DNA of 64,000 nt from DATHTS01 sp041940425 (lineage in GTDB: Bacteria > Acidobacteriota > Blastocatellia > Pyrinomonadales > Pyrinomonadaceae). The notes beneath the pieces are model-generated. The model worked only from the letters and a program-made list of their open reading frames with translations. It had not been told where the DNA came from and did no database searches. Below, in pieces: positions 33,238-41,173 of the stretch; within the stretch, counting starts at the first letter, position 1; the number at the start of each line of letters is the position of its first letter. The position numbers were made by a program, and so were the translations under genes. The stretch covers positions 1 through 64,000 of the forward strand of contig JBGTSF010000004.1 of assembly GCA_041940425.1 (NCBI GenBank). Direction: 5' to 3'.

Positions 33238-34845
33238 TTATTTAACCGGCGGACGAACTCCGGCAACATTCAAACGCATTCGATACAAACCGCTGCGCGC
33301 CGTCAAATAGAGCGTCTTCCCGTCATCATCGCCCCACGCCATATTGTGAACGTGCTGAGGAACGATGATCGTGCCGAGATGTTTGCCGTCTTTCGATAGA
33401 ACCTGCAAACCGCCCGGCGCGGAAACATAAACATTACCTTCGGCATCAACCTTGATTCCGTCAATCGCGTCTTCGCCTTTAAAATTTGTGAAATCGAAAA
33501 AGAGTTTTCCGTTTTTGACCGTGCCATCCGTCTGAACCTCATAACGATAAACCGTCTTTTTCTTGTCGTCCCAATTTCCGATATAGAGAAATTTTTCATC
33601 CGGTGAAAAAGCGATGCCGTTTGGACCTGTAAATTCTTTGGTCAAAAGCTGTAGTTTGCCTTTGTAGATTGAATAAACGCCGGAAAAATCGAGTTCTTTT
33701 CGTTTGTCTTCAAAAAACTTCGGCAAACCGAACGGCGGATCGGTGAAAAACAGCGTGCCGTCCGAACGATAAACCAGATCGTTCGGCGAATTCAATTTTT
33801 TGCCCTCAAAACTATCTGCCAAAACCGTTTCCGTGCCGTCCTTTTCAAGCCTGACGACTCTTCGATTGCCGTGCTGATTGATAACGAGATTCCCCTGCGC
33901 GTCCAATGTCAAACCGTTCGAACCGGGCTGACCGTATTCGGAAACGTCCGTGCCGGCATAGCCGCTCGGAGTTTTGAAAACGGAAAGTTTTCCGTCCGTA
34001 GAATATTTGTATATGACGTTTGAATTCGGATCGGAAAAAAGCAACCCGTCCGAAGTCCAAACCGGACCTTCGGTAAACTTAAAACCTTCGGCGAGTTTGA
34101 AAATTTTCGGATTCGCGCCGACGATTTTTTCCAACCGCTCATCTTTTTTTATTATTTCGACATTGACCTCGCTCGGCGTGATCGCCAGCGGCGAGGTTTC
34201 GCCTTTGTAAAAATCTAAACGGGCTTCGCGCACCCAGATATAATTGGTCGGCGGGTTCGAGATCGGACCGTTGATGCCGAAAACGGCGAGCTGGATTTTT
34301 TGTCCGGGCTTTATATTTCTTCCGATAATCAGACGATTCGGCGCGTTCCAACCTGAAACGACCGAACCGCCGCGCTGTCCTAAAAACCTGGAAATCTCGC
34401 CGTTCACCCAGATTTCGGCGTAATCGTCGAGCGCGGTTTGAAAAACGACTGTCGAACCTTCGGTATTAAAATCGCCAATTGTTTCGGGAATCGTAATATT
34501 TATTCGATACCAATTAAACGAAATTCGTCCGTTGCCGCGCCGCTTGTTCAAATCGCTCGCCGGAATGATTTCCCAATCCGAATCATCAAAATCCGCAACT
34601 CCGGCTTTCGGCGTGTAATCATAAGTTTTTACCGCGTTTCCGGTCGGCTGATTATCCGCGCCGACCGCTCTGAAATCGGTTTCGATGATCCGCGTGTCGC
34701 TGTATTTCCATTCGCCCTTGACCGCTTTCGCGCCCTGAGCGGTCGCCAGATCAATCGTCGCTTCCGGCTTACCGTTTGGAACTTCCTGCGCGAAAATATT
34801 TAATGAAAAAAGAATCGTAAAAATAATTGCTGAAATAATTTTCAT
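33238..34845 (-). CDS. Secreted SMP-30/gluconolactonase-like protein
   Basis: 535 residues with a signal peptide (MKIISAIIFTILFSLNIFAQ). An N-terminal beta-sandwich of about 180 residues (FNWYRINITIPETIGDF, TALDDYAEIWVNGEI) follows, then the six-bladed propeller of the SMP-30/gluconolactonase/LRE family: LAEGFKFTEGPVWTSDG, LVINQHGNRRVVRLEKDGTE, LNSPNDLVYRSDGTLFFTDP, FTGPNGIAFSPDEKFLYIGN. The Glu/Asn/Asp residues of the metal site are present. Expected activity is Ca/Zn-dependent lactonase. It converges with the regulator gene ending at 33227, only 10 bases away. Confidence 0.88.
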   Translation of the reverse strand: MKIISAIIFTILFSLNIFAQEVPNGKPEATIDLATAQGAKAVKGEWKYSDTRIIETDFRAVGADNQPTGNAVKTYDYTPKAGVADFDDSDWEIIPASDLNKRRGNGRISFNWYRINITIPETIGDFNTEGSTVVFQTALDDYAEIWVNGEISRFLGQRGGSVVSGWNAPNRLIIGRNIKPGQKIQLAVFGINGPISNPPTNYIWVREARLDFYKGETSPLAITPSEVNVEIIKKDERLEKIVGANPKIFKLAEGFKFTEGPVWTSDGLLFSDPNSNVIYKYSTDGKLSVFKTPSGYAGTDVSEYGQPGSNGLTLDAQGNLVINQHGNRRVVRLEKDGTETVLADSFEGKKLNSPNDLVYRSDGTLFFTDPPFGLPKFFEDKRKELDFSGVYSIYKGKLQLLTKEFTGPNGIAFSPDEKFLYIGNWDDKKKTVYRYEVQTDGTVKNGKLFFDFTNFKGEDAIDGIKVDAEGNVYVSAPGGLQVLSKDGKHLGTIIVPQHVHNMAWGDDDGKTLYLTARSGLYRMRLNVAGVRPPVK

Positions 34846-34862
34846 AACTAAACTCCTTTGTT

Positions 34863-34936
34863 CAACGAAAAATGGAAAACGGAAAATGGAAAATTGTTTT
34901 TTCAGTTTCCGTTTTTACACTTTCCGTTTCCCGTTG
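34863..34936. repeat. Inverted heptad-repeat element, AAAATGG type
   Basis: The left arm 34863-34896 has AAAATGG, AAAACGG, AAAATGG, AAAATTG. The right arm 34903-34936 is its imperfect complement (CCGTTTT, TTTCCGTTT types). Both ends carry CAACG/CGTTG. It lies between the lactonase and GlcG-cupin genes. Confidence 0.75.
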
Positions 34937-34939
34937 TAT

Positions 34940-35803
34940 TTATCGAACTTTGACGACGTAATACAGAAACGCGCCGCTCACTTCCTTAAACCAGTGCGGC
35001 GTGCCTTTCGGAACGATCAGGACATCGCCTTTTTTCAGATTGCGGATTTCTCCGCTTTCAATGCTTGAACCGCGAAATTCGTTCGGCGCAACCTGTTTTG
35101 ATTCGACCGGTTTTCCGCCCGTTACAAACACGGCAGTCCCTTCGAGAACATAGATAATATCGGTGTCGAGTTCGTGAACTTCGCTCATTCCCGATTTTTC
35201 ACGGCGCGAAGCGTGAACCATATAATTTTCGCCGTTCGAACCGTCTTCCAAAACCGCGCCTTTGGAAAAAGCCGCCTTGACCGTTTCGGCATCGTAGAAC
35301 AAAACCGCCGACGTTTTCTCTTTCGTTAAGAATTCCGCTCCGGCGATGGCGAGTTCTTCGTCCTGCTGTGCCGAAGACGCGCCTGAAACGCCGACACCGC
35401 CGACGATCTGACCGTCTATTATGATCGGCACGCCGCCTTGAAGCGGCGTAAAATCAGGCAAAGCAACCATCGAAGTTCTTCCGTTTTTGATAATGTCTTC
35501 AAAAACTTTCGTCGGGCGTTTAAACATCACCGCCGTTTTCGCTTTGCCGATTGAAATATTCGCGCCCGCCGAAAAAGTTCCATCCAGACGCTCCAGAGCG
35601 ATCAGATTTCCGCCGTCATCTACCACCGCGATCACCCCGCCCGGAGCATTATTTTTTCTCGCATATTCTTTCGCACCCGCGATGACCTGTCGCGCACCTT
35701 CAAGAGTCAAAGTCTTTTTGTCCTTAATCTGTGCGTAGCTATTTATGCAAATGAACATGAAACCGAATGTTAAAAAAACGAATTTTGATAAATGCTTTTT
35801 CAT
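34940..35803 (-). CDS. Secreted GlcG/HbpS-like domain fused to a cupin
   Basis: 287 residues with AAGGAGAG seven bases upstream of the ATG and a signal peptide (ending INSYAQ). Residues about 30-165 match the GlcG/HbpS fold (TLEGARQVIAGAKEYARKNN, GVIAVVDDGGNLIALERLDG, GGVPIIIDGQIVGGVGVSGA). HbpS relatives bind haem. Residues about 185-287 form a cupin (HELDTDIIYVLEGTAVFVTG, KKGDVLIVPKGTPHWFKEVS). The two parts are joined by a lysine/glutamate linker. The combination of a possible haem/small-molecule binder with a cupin barrel in one exported protein is unusual; activity unknown. Confidence 0.85.
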   Translation of the reverse strand: MKKHLSKFVFLTFGFMFICINSYAQIKDKKTLTLEGARQVIAGAKEYARKNNAPGGVIAVVDDGGNLIALERLDGTFSAGANISIGKAKTAVMFKRPTKVFEDIIKNGRTSMVALPDFTPLQGGVPIIIDGQIVGGVGVSGASSAQQDEELAIAGAEFLTKEKTSAVLFYDAETVKAAFSKGAVLEDGSNGENYMVHASRREKSGMSEVHELDTDIIYVLEGTAVFVTGGKPVESKQVAPNEFRGSSIESGEIRNLKKGDVLIVPKGTPHWFKEVSGAFLYYVVKVR

Positions 35804-35820
35804 AATATCTCTCCTTTTAG

Positions 35821-35878
35821 AAAATAAAAGAGTGAAATTGCAAGAAGTTTTTTATTCACAATTTCACTCTTTTATTTT
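35821..35878. terminator. Inverted repeat between spondin and GlcG-cupin genes
   Basis: Perfect 20-base arms at 35821-35840 and 35859-35878 (AAAATAAAAGAGTGAAATTG and complement). It lies just after the stop of the spondin gene (35885) on the minus strand. A T-rich 3' arm makes it a plausible terminator or processing hairpin. Confidence 0.55.
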
Positions 35879-35884
35879 TCCGTT

Positions 35885-36610
35885 TTATACCTTCGAAATC
35901 GTTATTTTCAAAACATCTTTCGTGTTCGGGTATTTAAAAGCGTCATTGACCAAGCCGACCTTGCCGTTTTCCGCTTTGCCGGTATTTGCCGCTTTTTGAC
36001 GCGGTGCTTGTTCGTCGCCGATTCCCGGCGCTTGATTGACTTCCGTTCCGGCATCCCAAAGCAGAAATTTATCGGTAATATCACCGCTGATCGCTTCGCC
36101 GCCCGCGAACAGTTCGATCGCTTTTTCCGGCGCGTAAAACAGATCGTTTGATTGTCCGTACATCGCTATCAGATTCAATTTCATTCCGACTTTTGCAGTA
36201 AAAGTAAATTCATAAACACCGCCAGGTAAAACCGGGGCGGGCTTTTCCGCGCCGACCGGCGTGTTGAAAATTCCCATATAAAGCGACCCGACTTTTGTTA
36301 AAAATTGCTTTGCAAGAAGTTCGGGATTTCCGTCTTCGGCTTGCGCTTCGAGCGCGCCGGTAGCTTTTTTACCGACGCGGAAAAAATTTTCCTTTTGATC
36401 GGAAAGAATAAACATTCCGGGAGAAAGGGCGAATGGATATTTCGTGCCGTCGGCAGTCGTCAGTCCGTCCGCCGCCGAGATATTTTCGATCCGAACTTTA
36501 AAATTCACTTTGCTTTGATCTTTTTTACCCAAAGCCAATCCGTCAGTCTGAATGCCTGTCATTAATGTCAGCAATAACGCTCCGACGATAATAAATTTTC
36601 GATTTAACAT
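35885..36610 (-). CDS. Secreted spondin-domain protein
   Basis: 241 residues with GGAG upstream and a signal peptide (MLNRKFIIVGALLLTLMTGI). The Spondin_N fold: FKVRIENISAADGLTTADG, AKVGMKLNLIAMYGQSNDLF, YAPEKAIELFAGGEAISGDI and LWDAGTEVNQAPGIGDEQAP (the metal-site LWDAGTE.N..PG motif). Such bacterial proteins are exported and of unknown ligand. It has an ECF-type promoter upstream (GGAATAA-N16-AATTAA) back-to-back with one for the DinB-DedA operon. Confidence 0.88.
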   Translation of the reverse strand: MLNRKFIIVGALLLTLMTGIQTDGLALGKKDQSKVNFKVRIENISAADGLTTADGTKYPFALSPGMFILSDQKENFFRVGKKATGALEAQAEDGNPELLAKQFLTKVGSLYMGIFNTPVGAEKPAPVLPGGVYEFTFTAKVGMKLNLIAMYGQSNDLFYAPEKAIELFAGGEAISGDITDKFLLWDAGTEVNQAPGIGDEQAPRQKAANTGKAENGKVGLVNDAFKYPNTKDVLKITISKV

Positions 36611-36682
36611 TTATATTTTTCTCCGTTATAAAACAAATTTCACTCGCGCCCGAAAATTTGCGAACCGCGATTTTCAGTTCGG

Positions 36683-36713
36683 TTAATTCCGTATTTTGCA
36701 AAACTTATTCCAA
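36683..36713 (-). promoter_or_regulatory. ECF-type promoter upstream of spondin gene
   Basis: TTGGAATAA, 16 bases, AATTAA on the minus strand; start near 36676, leader about 66 bases. Confidence 0.6.
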
Positions 36714-36722
36714 CAATTAAAT

Positions 36723-36753
36723 TCGGAATAAAAACCGTCCGTCCCGGGATTTC
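36723..36753 (+). promoter_or_regulatory. ECF-type promoter upstream of DinB-DoxX-DedA-NRDE operon
   Basis: TCGGAATAA, 16 bases, GATTTC on the plus strand; start near 36760. It is divergent from the spondin promoter, with nine bases between the two -35 elements. Confidence 0.55.
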
Positions 36754-36794
36754 ATTGGTGTATAATCCGGGTTGTGAAAACTGACGATTTAAAT

Positions 36795-37331
36795 ATGAAT
36801 TTGGAAAACTGTTTCACTGTTTCGGCAAATTTCCTGATTAAAAAACTTGCCGGCGAGATGTTTTGCGGCGCGAATCTGATCGGGAAAATTGACGATTCCG
36901 TCTATCGAAAGAAAACTGACGGCACGGGCAGTATCGGCGGACATTTTCGGCACAACCTTGATTTTCTGAAAGCGTTTGTAAGCGGAATAGTTTCTGGAAA
37001 AATTGACTACAACCGCCGCGAACGCGATCTGCAGATCGAAGAAAATCGCCTTTATGCGATAAATCAATTCGCCCGGACGATCTGTAAATTTAGGAATCTG
37101 CCGCTCGAAATTTTTGACAAAAATGTTCTGGTGCGTTCTGAGATTAACACTGATTTCTGGTTTGAATCCGGTGCGCTGCGCGAACTCGAATTTTTGCACA
37201 GCCACACGGTTCACCATCACGCCTTGATCGCTGAAAAGTTGAAATCATTCGGCGTGGAAGCCCGGATAAAAGATTTCGGTGTCGCGCCTTCAACTTTGAG
37301 GATTTGGGCGGATGAAAAACAGGCGGCTTAA
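36795..37331 (+). CDS. DinB-like metal-binding four-helix protein
   Basis: 178 residues from ATG 36795; a GTG at 36774 is also in frame. The DinB/YfiT pattern is visible: an N-terminal His in GSIGGHFRHNLDF and a C-terminal pair in LEFLHSHTVHHHALIAEKL. Together these form a three-His metal site at one end of a four-helix bundle. Known members are thiol transferases or of unknown function. First gene of an apparent operon with DoxX, DedA/ATP-grasp and NRDE proteins. An ECF-type promoter precedes it. Confidence 0.75.
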   Translation: MNLENCFTVSANFLIKKLAGEMFCGANLIGKIDDSVYRKKTDGTGSIGGHFRHNLDFLKAFVSGIVSGKIDYNRRERDLQIEENRLYAINQFARTICKFRNLPLEIFDKNVLVRSEINTDFWFESGALRELEFLHSHTVHHHALIAEKLKSFGVEARIKDFGVAPSTLRIWADEKQAA

Positions 37332-37354
37332 AAATTTTATTTTTGGAGAAAAAT

Positions 37355-37759
37355 ATGTCATCAACGTTTACGATTGTCAGTTGGATCTGCAGAATAGTTA
37401 TCGCAATTATTCTGCTTCAAACTTTGTTTTTCAAATTCACGGGCGCGGAGGAATCGCGTTATATCTTTACGACGCTGATGGGCGCGGAATACGAAGCCTT
37501 CGGTCGAATCGGTTCGGGAATCGTCGAACTCGCGGCGGCGATCTTGATCTTGTTTCCCTCGACCGTTTGGCTCGGCGCATTGCTCGCCCTCGGCACAATT
37601 TCCGGCGCGATATTTTCGCATTTAACCAAACTCGGAATCGTCGTTAAAGACGACGGCGGTTTGCTTTTTGGTCTGGCGATCACGGTTTTCTTTTTGAGCG
37701 GAATTCTGCTTTTGATTCACAGAAAACAAGTGCCGGTTCTCGGACACGCTTTTCAATAA
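37355..37759 (+). CDS. DoxX-like membrane protein
   Basis: 134 residues from ATG 37355, with GGAG six bases upstream (a TTG at 37343 is rejected). Four hydrophobic helices; the first ends VIAIILLQTLFFKFTGAEES, typical of DoxX-like proteins. The stop is directly followed by the ATG of the DedA fusion gene, so the two are translationally coupled. DoxX proteins are linked to thiosulphate or redox functions in a few organisms; the role here is not determined. Confidence 0.85.
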   Translation: MSSTFTIVSWICRIVIAIILLQTLFFKFTGAEESRYIFTTLMGAEYEAFGRIGSGIVELAAAILILFPSTVWLGALLALGTISGAIFSHLTKLGIVVKDDGGLLFGLAITVFFLSGILLLIHRKQVPVLGHAFQ

Positions 37760-39439
37760 ATGATCTCTGAATTTTTTCAGATTTTTCAAACCGATTTTTT
37801 AAGCGGAGTAAATCAAACGGAACTTGCTCCGCTGACGCTTTTTTTTATTTTCTTTTTTGCGACTTTTATCAGCGAAGACGCGGCTTGCGTTACCGCCGGA
37901 GCGTTTGCCGCACAGGGCAGAATCAGTTTTTCGATGGCAATCGCAGCCTGTTTTGCCGGGATTTTTGTCGGCGATATTCTGCTTTACTGGGCGGGAAGAA
38001 TTTTCGGAAATTCGATTGTCAAAACGAAATTTTTCTCGCGTTTTGTTTCCGAAAAATCAATTACAAAGGCTTCGGTTTGGCTTGAAAAACGCGGCGCGGC
38101 GGCTGTTTTTCTCAGCCGTTTTGTTACTGGTCTGCGGCTTCCGACTTATCTCGCCGCCGGTTTTTTGAAAACCGATTTCTTAAAATTCACGCTTTATTTT
38201 CTGCTCGCCTCGGCAATCTGGACACCGCTTTTGATCGGCTCGGTCGCTTTTTCCCAAAAGTTTCTTTTTTCGCAAAGTTTGATCCTGGGAATTATTTTGA
38301 CATTTATCGCGCTCAAGATTTTACTGCATTTTTTGAGCTGGAAAAACCGCCGTCTGTTTGTCGGAAGATTGAAAAGATTTTCAAATTGGGAGTTTTGGTC
38401 TCTGCGCGTTTTTTATTTTCCGGTCGTCGTTTACGTTTTGATCTTGGCTTTTAAATATCGCGGATTGACCGTTTTTACCTGCGCGAATCCGGCGATTTTG
38501 GCGAGCGGTTTTATCGGTGAATCGAAAAATGAAATTTACAACGGTCTGCAAAAATCAAATGCCGCCCGTAAATATCTCTTGCGGCATATTTTTTTCCCTG
38601 CTGATGATTCAAAGCCGGAAAAGATATCTCAAATTGAAAATTTTATTTCCGAAAACAAGCTCGATTTTCCGCTCGTCATAAAACCCGACGCGGGCGAACG
38701 CGGAAAAGGCGTAAAGATTTTAAAAAACTTTTCGGAATTGGAAAGCGAAATCAAAAGCGCAGATCGAAATTATATTTTGCAGGAATATTCCGACGGCATC
38801 GAAGCGAGTATTTTTTATTACCGCTTCCCGAACACACCGAAAGGTAAAATTTTTTCCATCACCGAAAAACGCTTTCCTAATGTTACGGGCGACGGCAAAT
38901 CGAATCTTGAAGAATTGATCTTGCGAGATAAACGCGCGGTTTGTCTGGCAAAAAGTTATCAGGAACAAAACCGTGAAAGGCTTGAAACCGTTCCGGCGAA
39001 AGGCGAAAAAGTTCAGATCATAAATATCGGAACGCATTCGCGCGGCGCGGTTTTTCTTGACGGCGGGTGGCTGAAAACAAAAATTTTGGAACACAAGATT
39101 GACGAAATCTGCCGCGGATTCGAGGGTTTTTATTTCGGAAGATTCGATATCAAAGCCGGTTCCTTTGAAGATCTAAAACAAGCGAAGAATTTTAAAATAA
39201 TTGAATTAAACGGCGTAACGAGCGAATCAACGAATATCTATGATCCGAAATTTTCTCTGACAGACGCTTACCGCATTTTATTTTCGCAATGGCGCATCGC
39301 CTTCGAAATCGGAGCGGAAAACCGGAAACTCGGCGTAAAGCCGGCTTCGGTTGTTCAATTGATAAAACTCATTCGCGGAAAATCCGTCAAAATCGTTCAG
39401 CCTTTTTTGACCGACGAAGCGCAAACCGCCAATAATTAA
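37760..39439 (+). CDS. DedA-family membrane protein fused to an ATP-grasp ligase domain
   Basis: 559 residues. Residues about 20-200 are a DedA/VTT membrane domain: FFFATFISEDAACVTAGAFA, DILLYWAGRIFGNSIVKTKF, and the conserved RFVTGLRLPTYLAAG. Two further hydrophobic stretches (about 215-235) lead into an ATP-grasp module at about 250-520: FPLVIKPDAGERGKGVKI (ATP site) and FKIIELNGVTSESTNIYDP (metal-site Glu/Asn). The protein starts immediately after the DoxX stop and ends 9 bases before the NRDE gene. DedA proteins move lipids across membranes and ATP-grasp enzymes form amide bonds, so a membrane ligase acting on lipid or peptide substrate is a reasonable guess. No known family name fits both parts. 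Confidence 0.82.
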   Translation: MISEFFQIFQTDFLSGVNQTELAPLTLFFIFFFATFISEDAACVTAGAFAAQGRISFSMAIAACFAGIFVGDILLYWAGRIFGNSIVKTKFFSRFVSEKSITKASVWLEKRGAAAVFLSRFVTGLRLPTYLAAGFLKTDFLKFTLYFLLASAIWTPLLIGSVAFSQKFLFSQSLILGIILTFIALKILLHFLSWKNRRLFVGRLKRFSNWEFWSLRVFYFPVVVYVLILAFKYRGLTVFTCANPAILASGFIGESKNEIYNGLQKSNAARKYLLRHIFFPADDSKPEKISQIENFISENKLDFPLVIKPDAGERGKGVKILKNFSELESEIKSADRNYILQEYSDGIEASIFYYRFPNTPKGKIFSITEKRFPNVTGDGKSNLEELILRDKRAVCLAKSYQEQNRERLETVPAKGEKVQIINIGTHSRGAVFLDGGWLKTKILEHKIDEICRGFEGFYFGRFDIKAGSFEDLKQAKNFKIIELNGVTSESTNIYDPKFSLTDAYRILFSQWRIAFEIGAENRKLGVKPASVVQLIKLIRGKSVKIVQPFLTDEAQTANN

Positions 39440-39448
39440 GCCTAGTTT

Positions 39449-40174
39449 ATGTGCGTAATTTTTTTCGCTTACAAGGTTCATCCCGAATTCCCGTTTATTT
39501 TGCTCGCCAACCGCGACGAATTTTATGATCGTCCGACCGAAAAAGCTCGTTACTGGAAAGATTTTCCCGAAATTTTCGCCGGACGCGATCTCGTCGGCGG
39601 AGGCACGTGGCTCGGCGTGACAAAATCTGGACGCTTTTCCGCTGTGACGAATTACCGCGATCCGAATGCAAAGATCGGAACAATTTCGCGAGGAAATCTG
39701 GTAGCTGATTTTTTAAAAACCGATCAACCAGCCGAAGAATATTTGAAAAAAATTCAGAAAAAAGCGGGCGAATTTTCCGGTTTCAATCTGCTGGTCGGCG
39801 AGATAAACTCCGCAAAAAACGAACTCTATTATTTTTCAAATCGAGGCGATGAAATCAAAAAACTGGAAAAAAATTTTTACGGTCTGAGCAATCATCTGCT
39901 CGATACTCCGTGGCGAAAGATCGAAAAAGGAAAGGAAATTTTTGCTTCGCTTCTCGAACATAATAAAATTTCTGATGATTTATTTTTCGAACTTTTAAGC
40001 GATGACGTTTTGGCTGATGATGCGGATTTGCCCCAAACGGGAATCGGTTTTGATCGTGAAAAAATGCTTTCTTCGATCTTTATCAAAACTCCCGTTTACG
40101 GCACGCGCTGTTCGACGGTTTTAAAATTCGACCGTGATCTGAAGATAAATTTTAACGAGAAAGTTTATGTTTGA
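39449..40174 (+). CDS. NRDE (TANGO2-like) protein
   Basis: 241 residues starting MCVIFFAY with the family's Cys2 nucleophile position, then ILLANRDEFYDRPT (the NRDE motif), GGGTWLGVTKSGRFSAVTNY and, near the end, TPVYGTRCSTVLKFDRDLKI. This is the NRDE/TANGO2 family, an Ntn-hydrolase-like fold whose eukaryotic member has been tied to haem trafficking and lipid metabolism. Last gene of the DinB-DoxX-DedA operon. Confidence 0.88.
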   Translation: MCVIFFAYKVHPEFPFILLANRDEFYDRPTEKARYWKDFPEIFAGRDLVGGGTWLGVTKSGRFSAVTNYRDPNAKIGTISRGNLVADFLKTDQPAEEYLKKIQKKAGEFSGFNLLVGEINSAKNELYYFSNRGDEIKKLEKNFYGLSNHLLDTPWRKIEKGKEIFASLLEHNKISDDLFFELLSDDVLADDADLPQTGIGFDREKMLSSIFIKTPVYGTRCSTVLKFDRDLKINFNEKVYV

Positions 40175-40199
40175 AATTTGAATATTTTAAAAAATTTTT

Positions 40200-41045
40200 T
40201 CAGGGAAAAAACATCTTACGGTATTTTTCGTTCATATTCAGCGAATCGAAAATCACAAAAAAATCAATCGTGCAGAACTCCCGATCAATGATCGGCTGAC
40301 TGCAAACTTTTGCGCCGATCCGCAGATAGGTTGTAAAAAGTTTGGGAAGCTCAATTTCGGTTGATTTTTTCGTTTTAAATGAATTTTCCGTTTCAAAAAG
40401 TTCCGGCATTACGGGCGAAACTGTTAAATTTTCGTGCATAAAACCGCCGCGTTTTAGTTGGTGATAGGCATTTAAGCCGTCACTGAAATCGTTTGAAAAA
40501 AGCGAGCAGCAACCGAACAGATAGCGTTTTTTCATCAGCAAAAGATACTGCGCCAATCCTTTCCAGAGCAAAAATAAAACTTTGCTGTTGCGGTGCGATT
40601 GATCAATGCAGGCTCTGCCGATCTCGACCGCTTGATCTAAAATTTCATTAGGTAAATTCTCCAAACAAAATTCTTCCGCCGAATAAAAGCCCAAACCGTT
40701 TATATTTGTCTCTACGGTTCGCAGCCGATAACCGCCGATGACGCGCCCGCTCTCGTTTTCGACGGCGATCAAGTGCCGGGATGTAGAATCAAATTCATCG
40801 CTTTCGATTTCTAAATAATCATCTGTTTGTTTTCCAAGCTCGACTTTAAAAATCTGGTAACGCAGTTTTAATAATTCAAAAACTTCAGTCTGATTTTCGG
40901 CGAGTTTGATCGTGTAGCGGGAATCTGAAATGAAAACATTTTTTGTTGGAAACGCGGTTTCCCGTTCAGTCAGAATTTTTTCCGGCAAGACCGGTATAAC
41001 GGAAACCGGGAGCAAATTTATTATTTCAAGATTTGTTTGAATCAT
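40200..41045 (-). CDS. OlsB/hemolysin-like GNAT acyltransferase
   Basis: 281 residues. The GNAT-fold region (FELLKLRYQIFKVELGKQTD, RHLIAVENESGRVIGGYRLR, EIGRACIDQSHRNSKVLFLL) and the diagnostic C-terminal LPKLFTTYLRIGAKVCSQPI, IDREFCTIDFFVIFD. These match the ornithine N-acyltransferase/'hemolysin' group (acetyltransf_5), which makes lyso-ornithine lipids from acyl-ACP. A lipid product is likely. An ECF-type promoter lies upstream. It converges with the NRDE gene. Family firm; substrate inferred. Confidence 0.8.
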   Translation of the reverse strand: MIQTNLEIINLLPVSVIPVLPEKILTERETAFPTKNVFISDSRYTIKLAENQTEVFELLKLRYQIFKVELGKQTDDYLEIESDEFDSTSRHLIAVENESGRVIGGYRLRTVETNINGLGFYSAEEFCLENLPNEILDQAVEIGRACIDQSHRNSKVLFLLWKGLAQYLLLMKKRYLFGCCSLFSNDFSDGLNAYHQLKRGGFMHENLTVSPVMPELFETENSFKTKKSTEIELPKLFTTYLRIGAKVCSQPIIDREFCTIDFFVIFDSLNMNEKYRKMFFP

Positions 41046-41077
41046 ATTTGCTTTTATCGAATCACGCAGTTTTAATT

Positions 41078-41108
41078 TTTATGCGTTTTCAGGGGGATTT
41101 TATTCCAA
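41078..41108 (-). promoter_or_regulatory. ECF-type promoter upstream of OlsB-like gene
   Basis: TTGGAATAA, 16 bases, CATAAA on the minus strand; start near 41071, leader about 26 bases to ATG 41045. Confidence 0.6.
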
Positions 41109-41173
41109 TTTCGAAAAAACTATAAATATGATTTTGTCGGTATTTACAAATTTGTAATCAGTTCACAAAAAGT

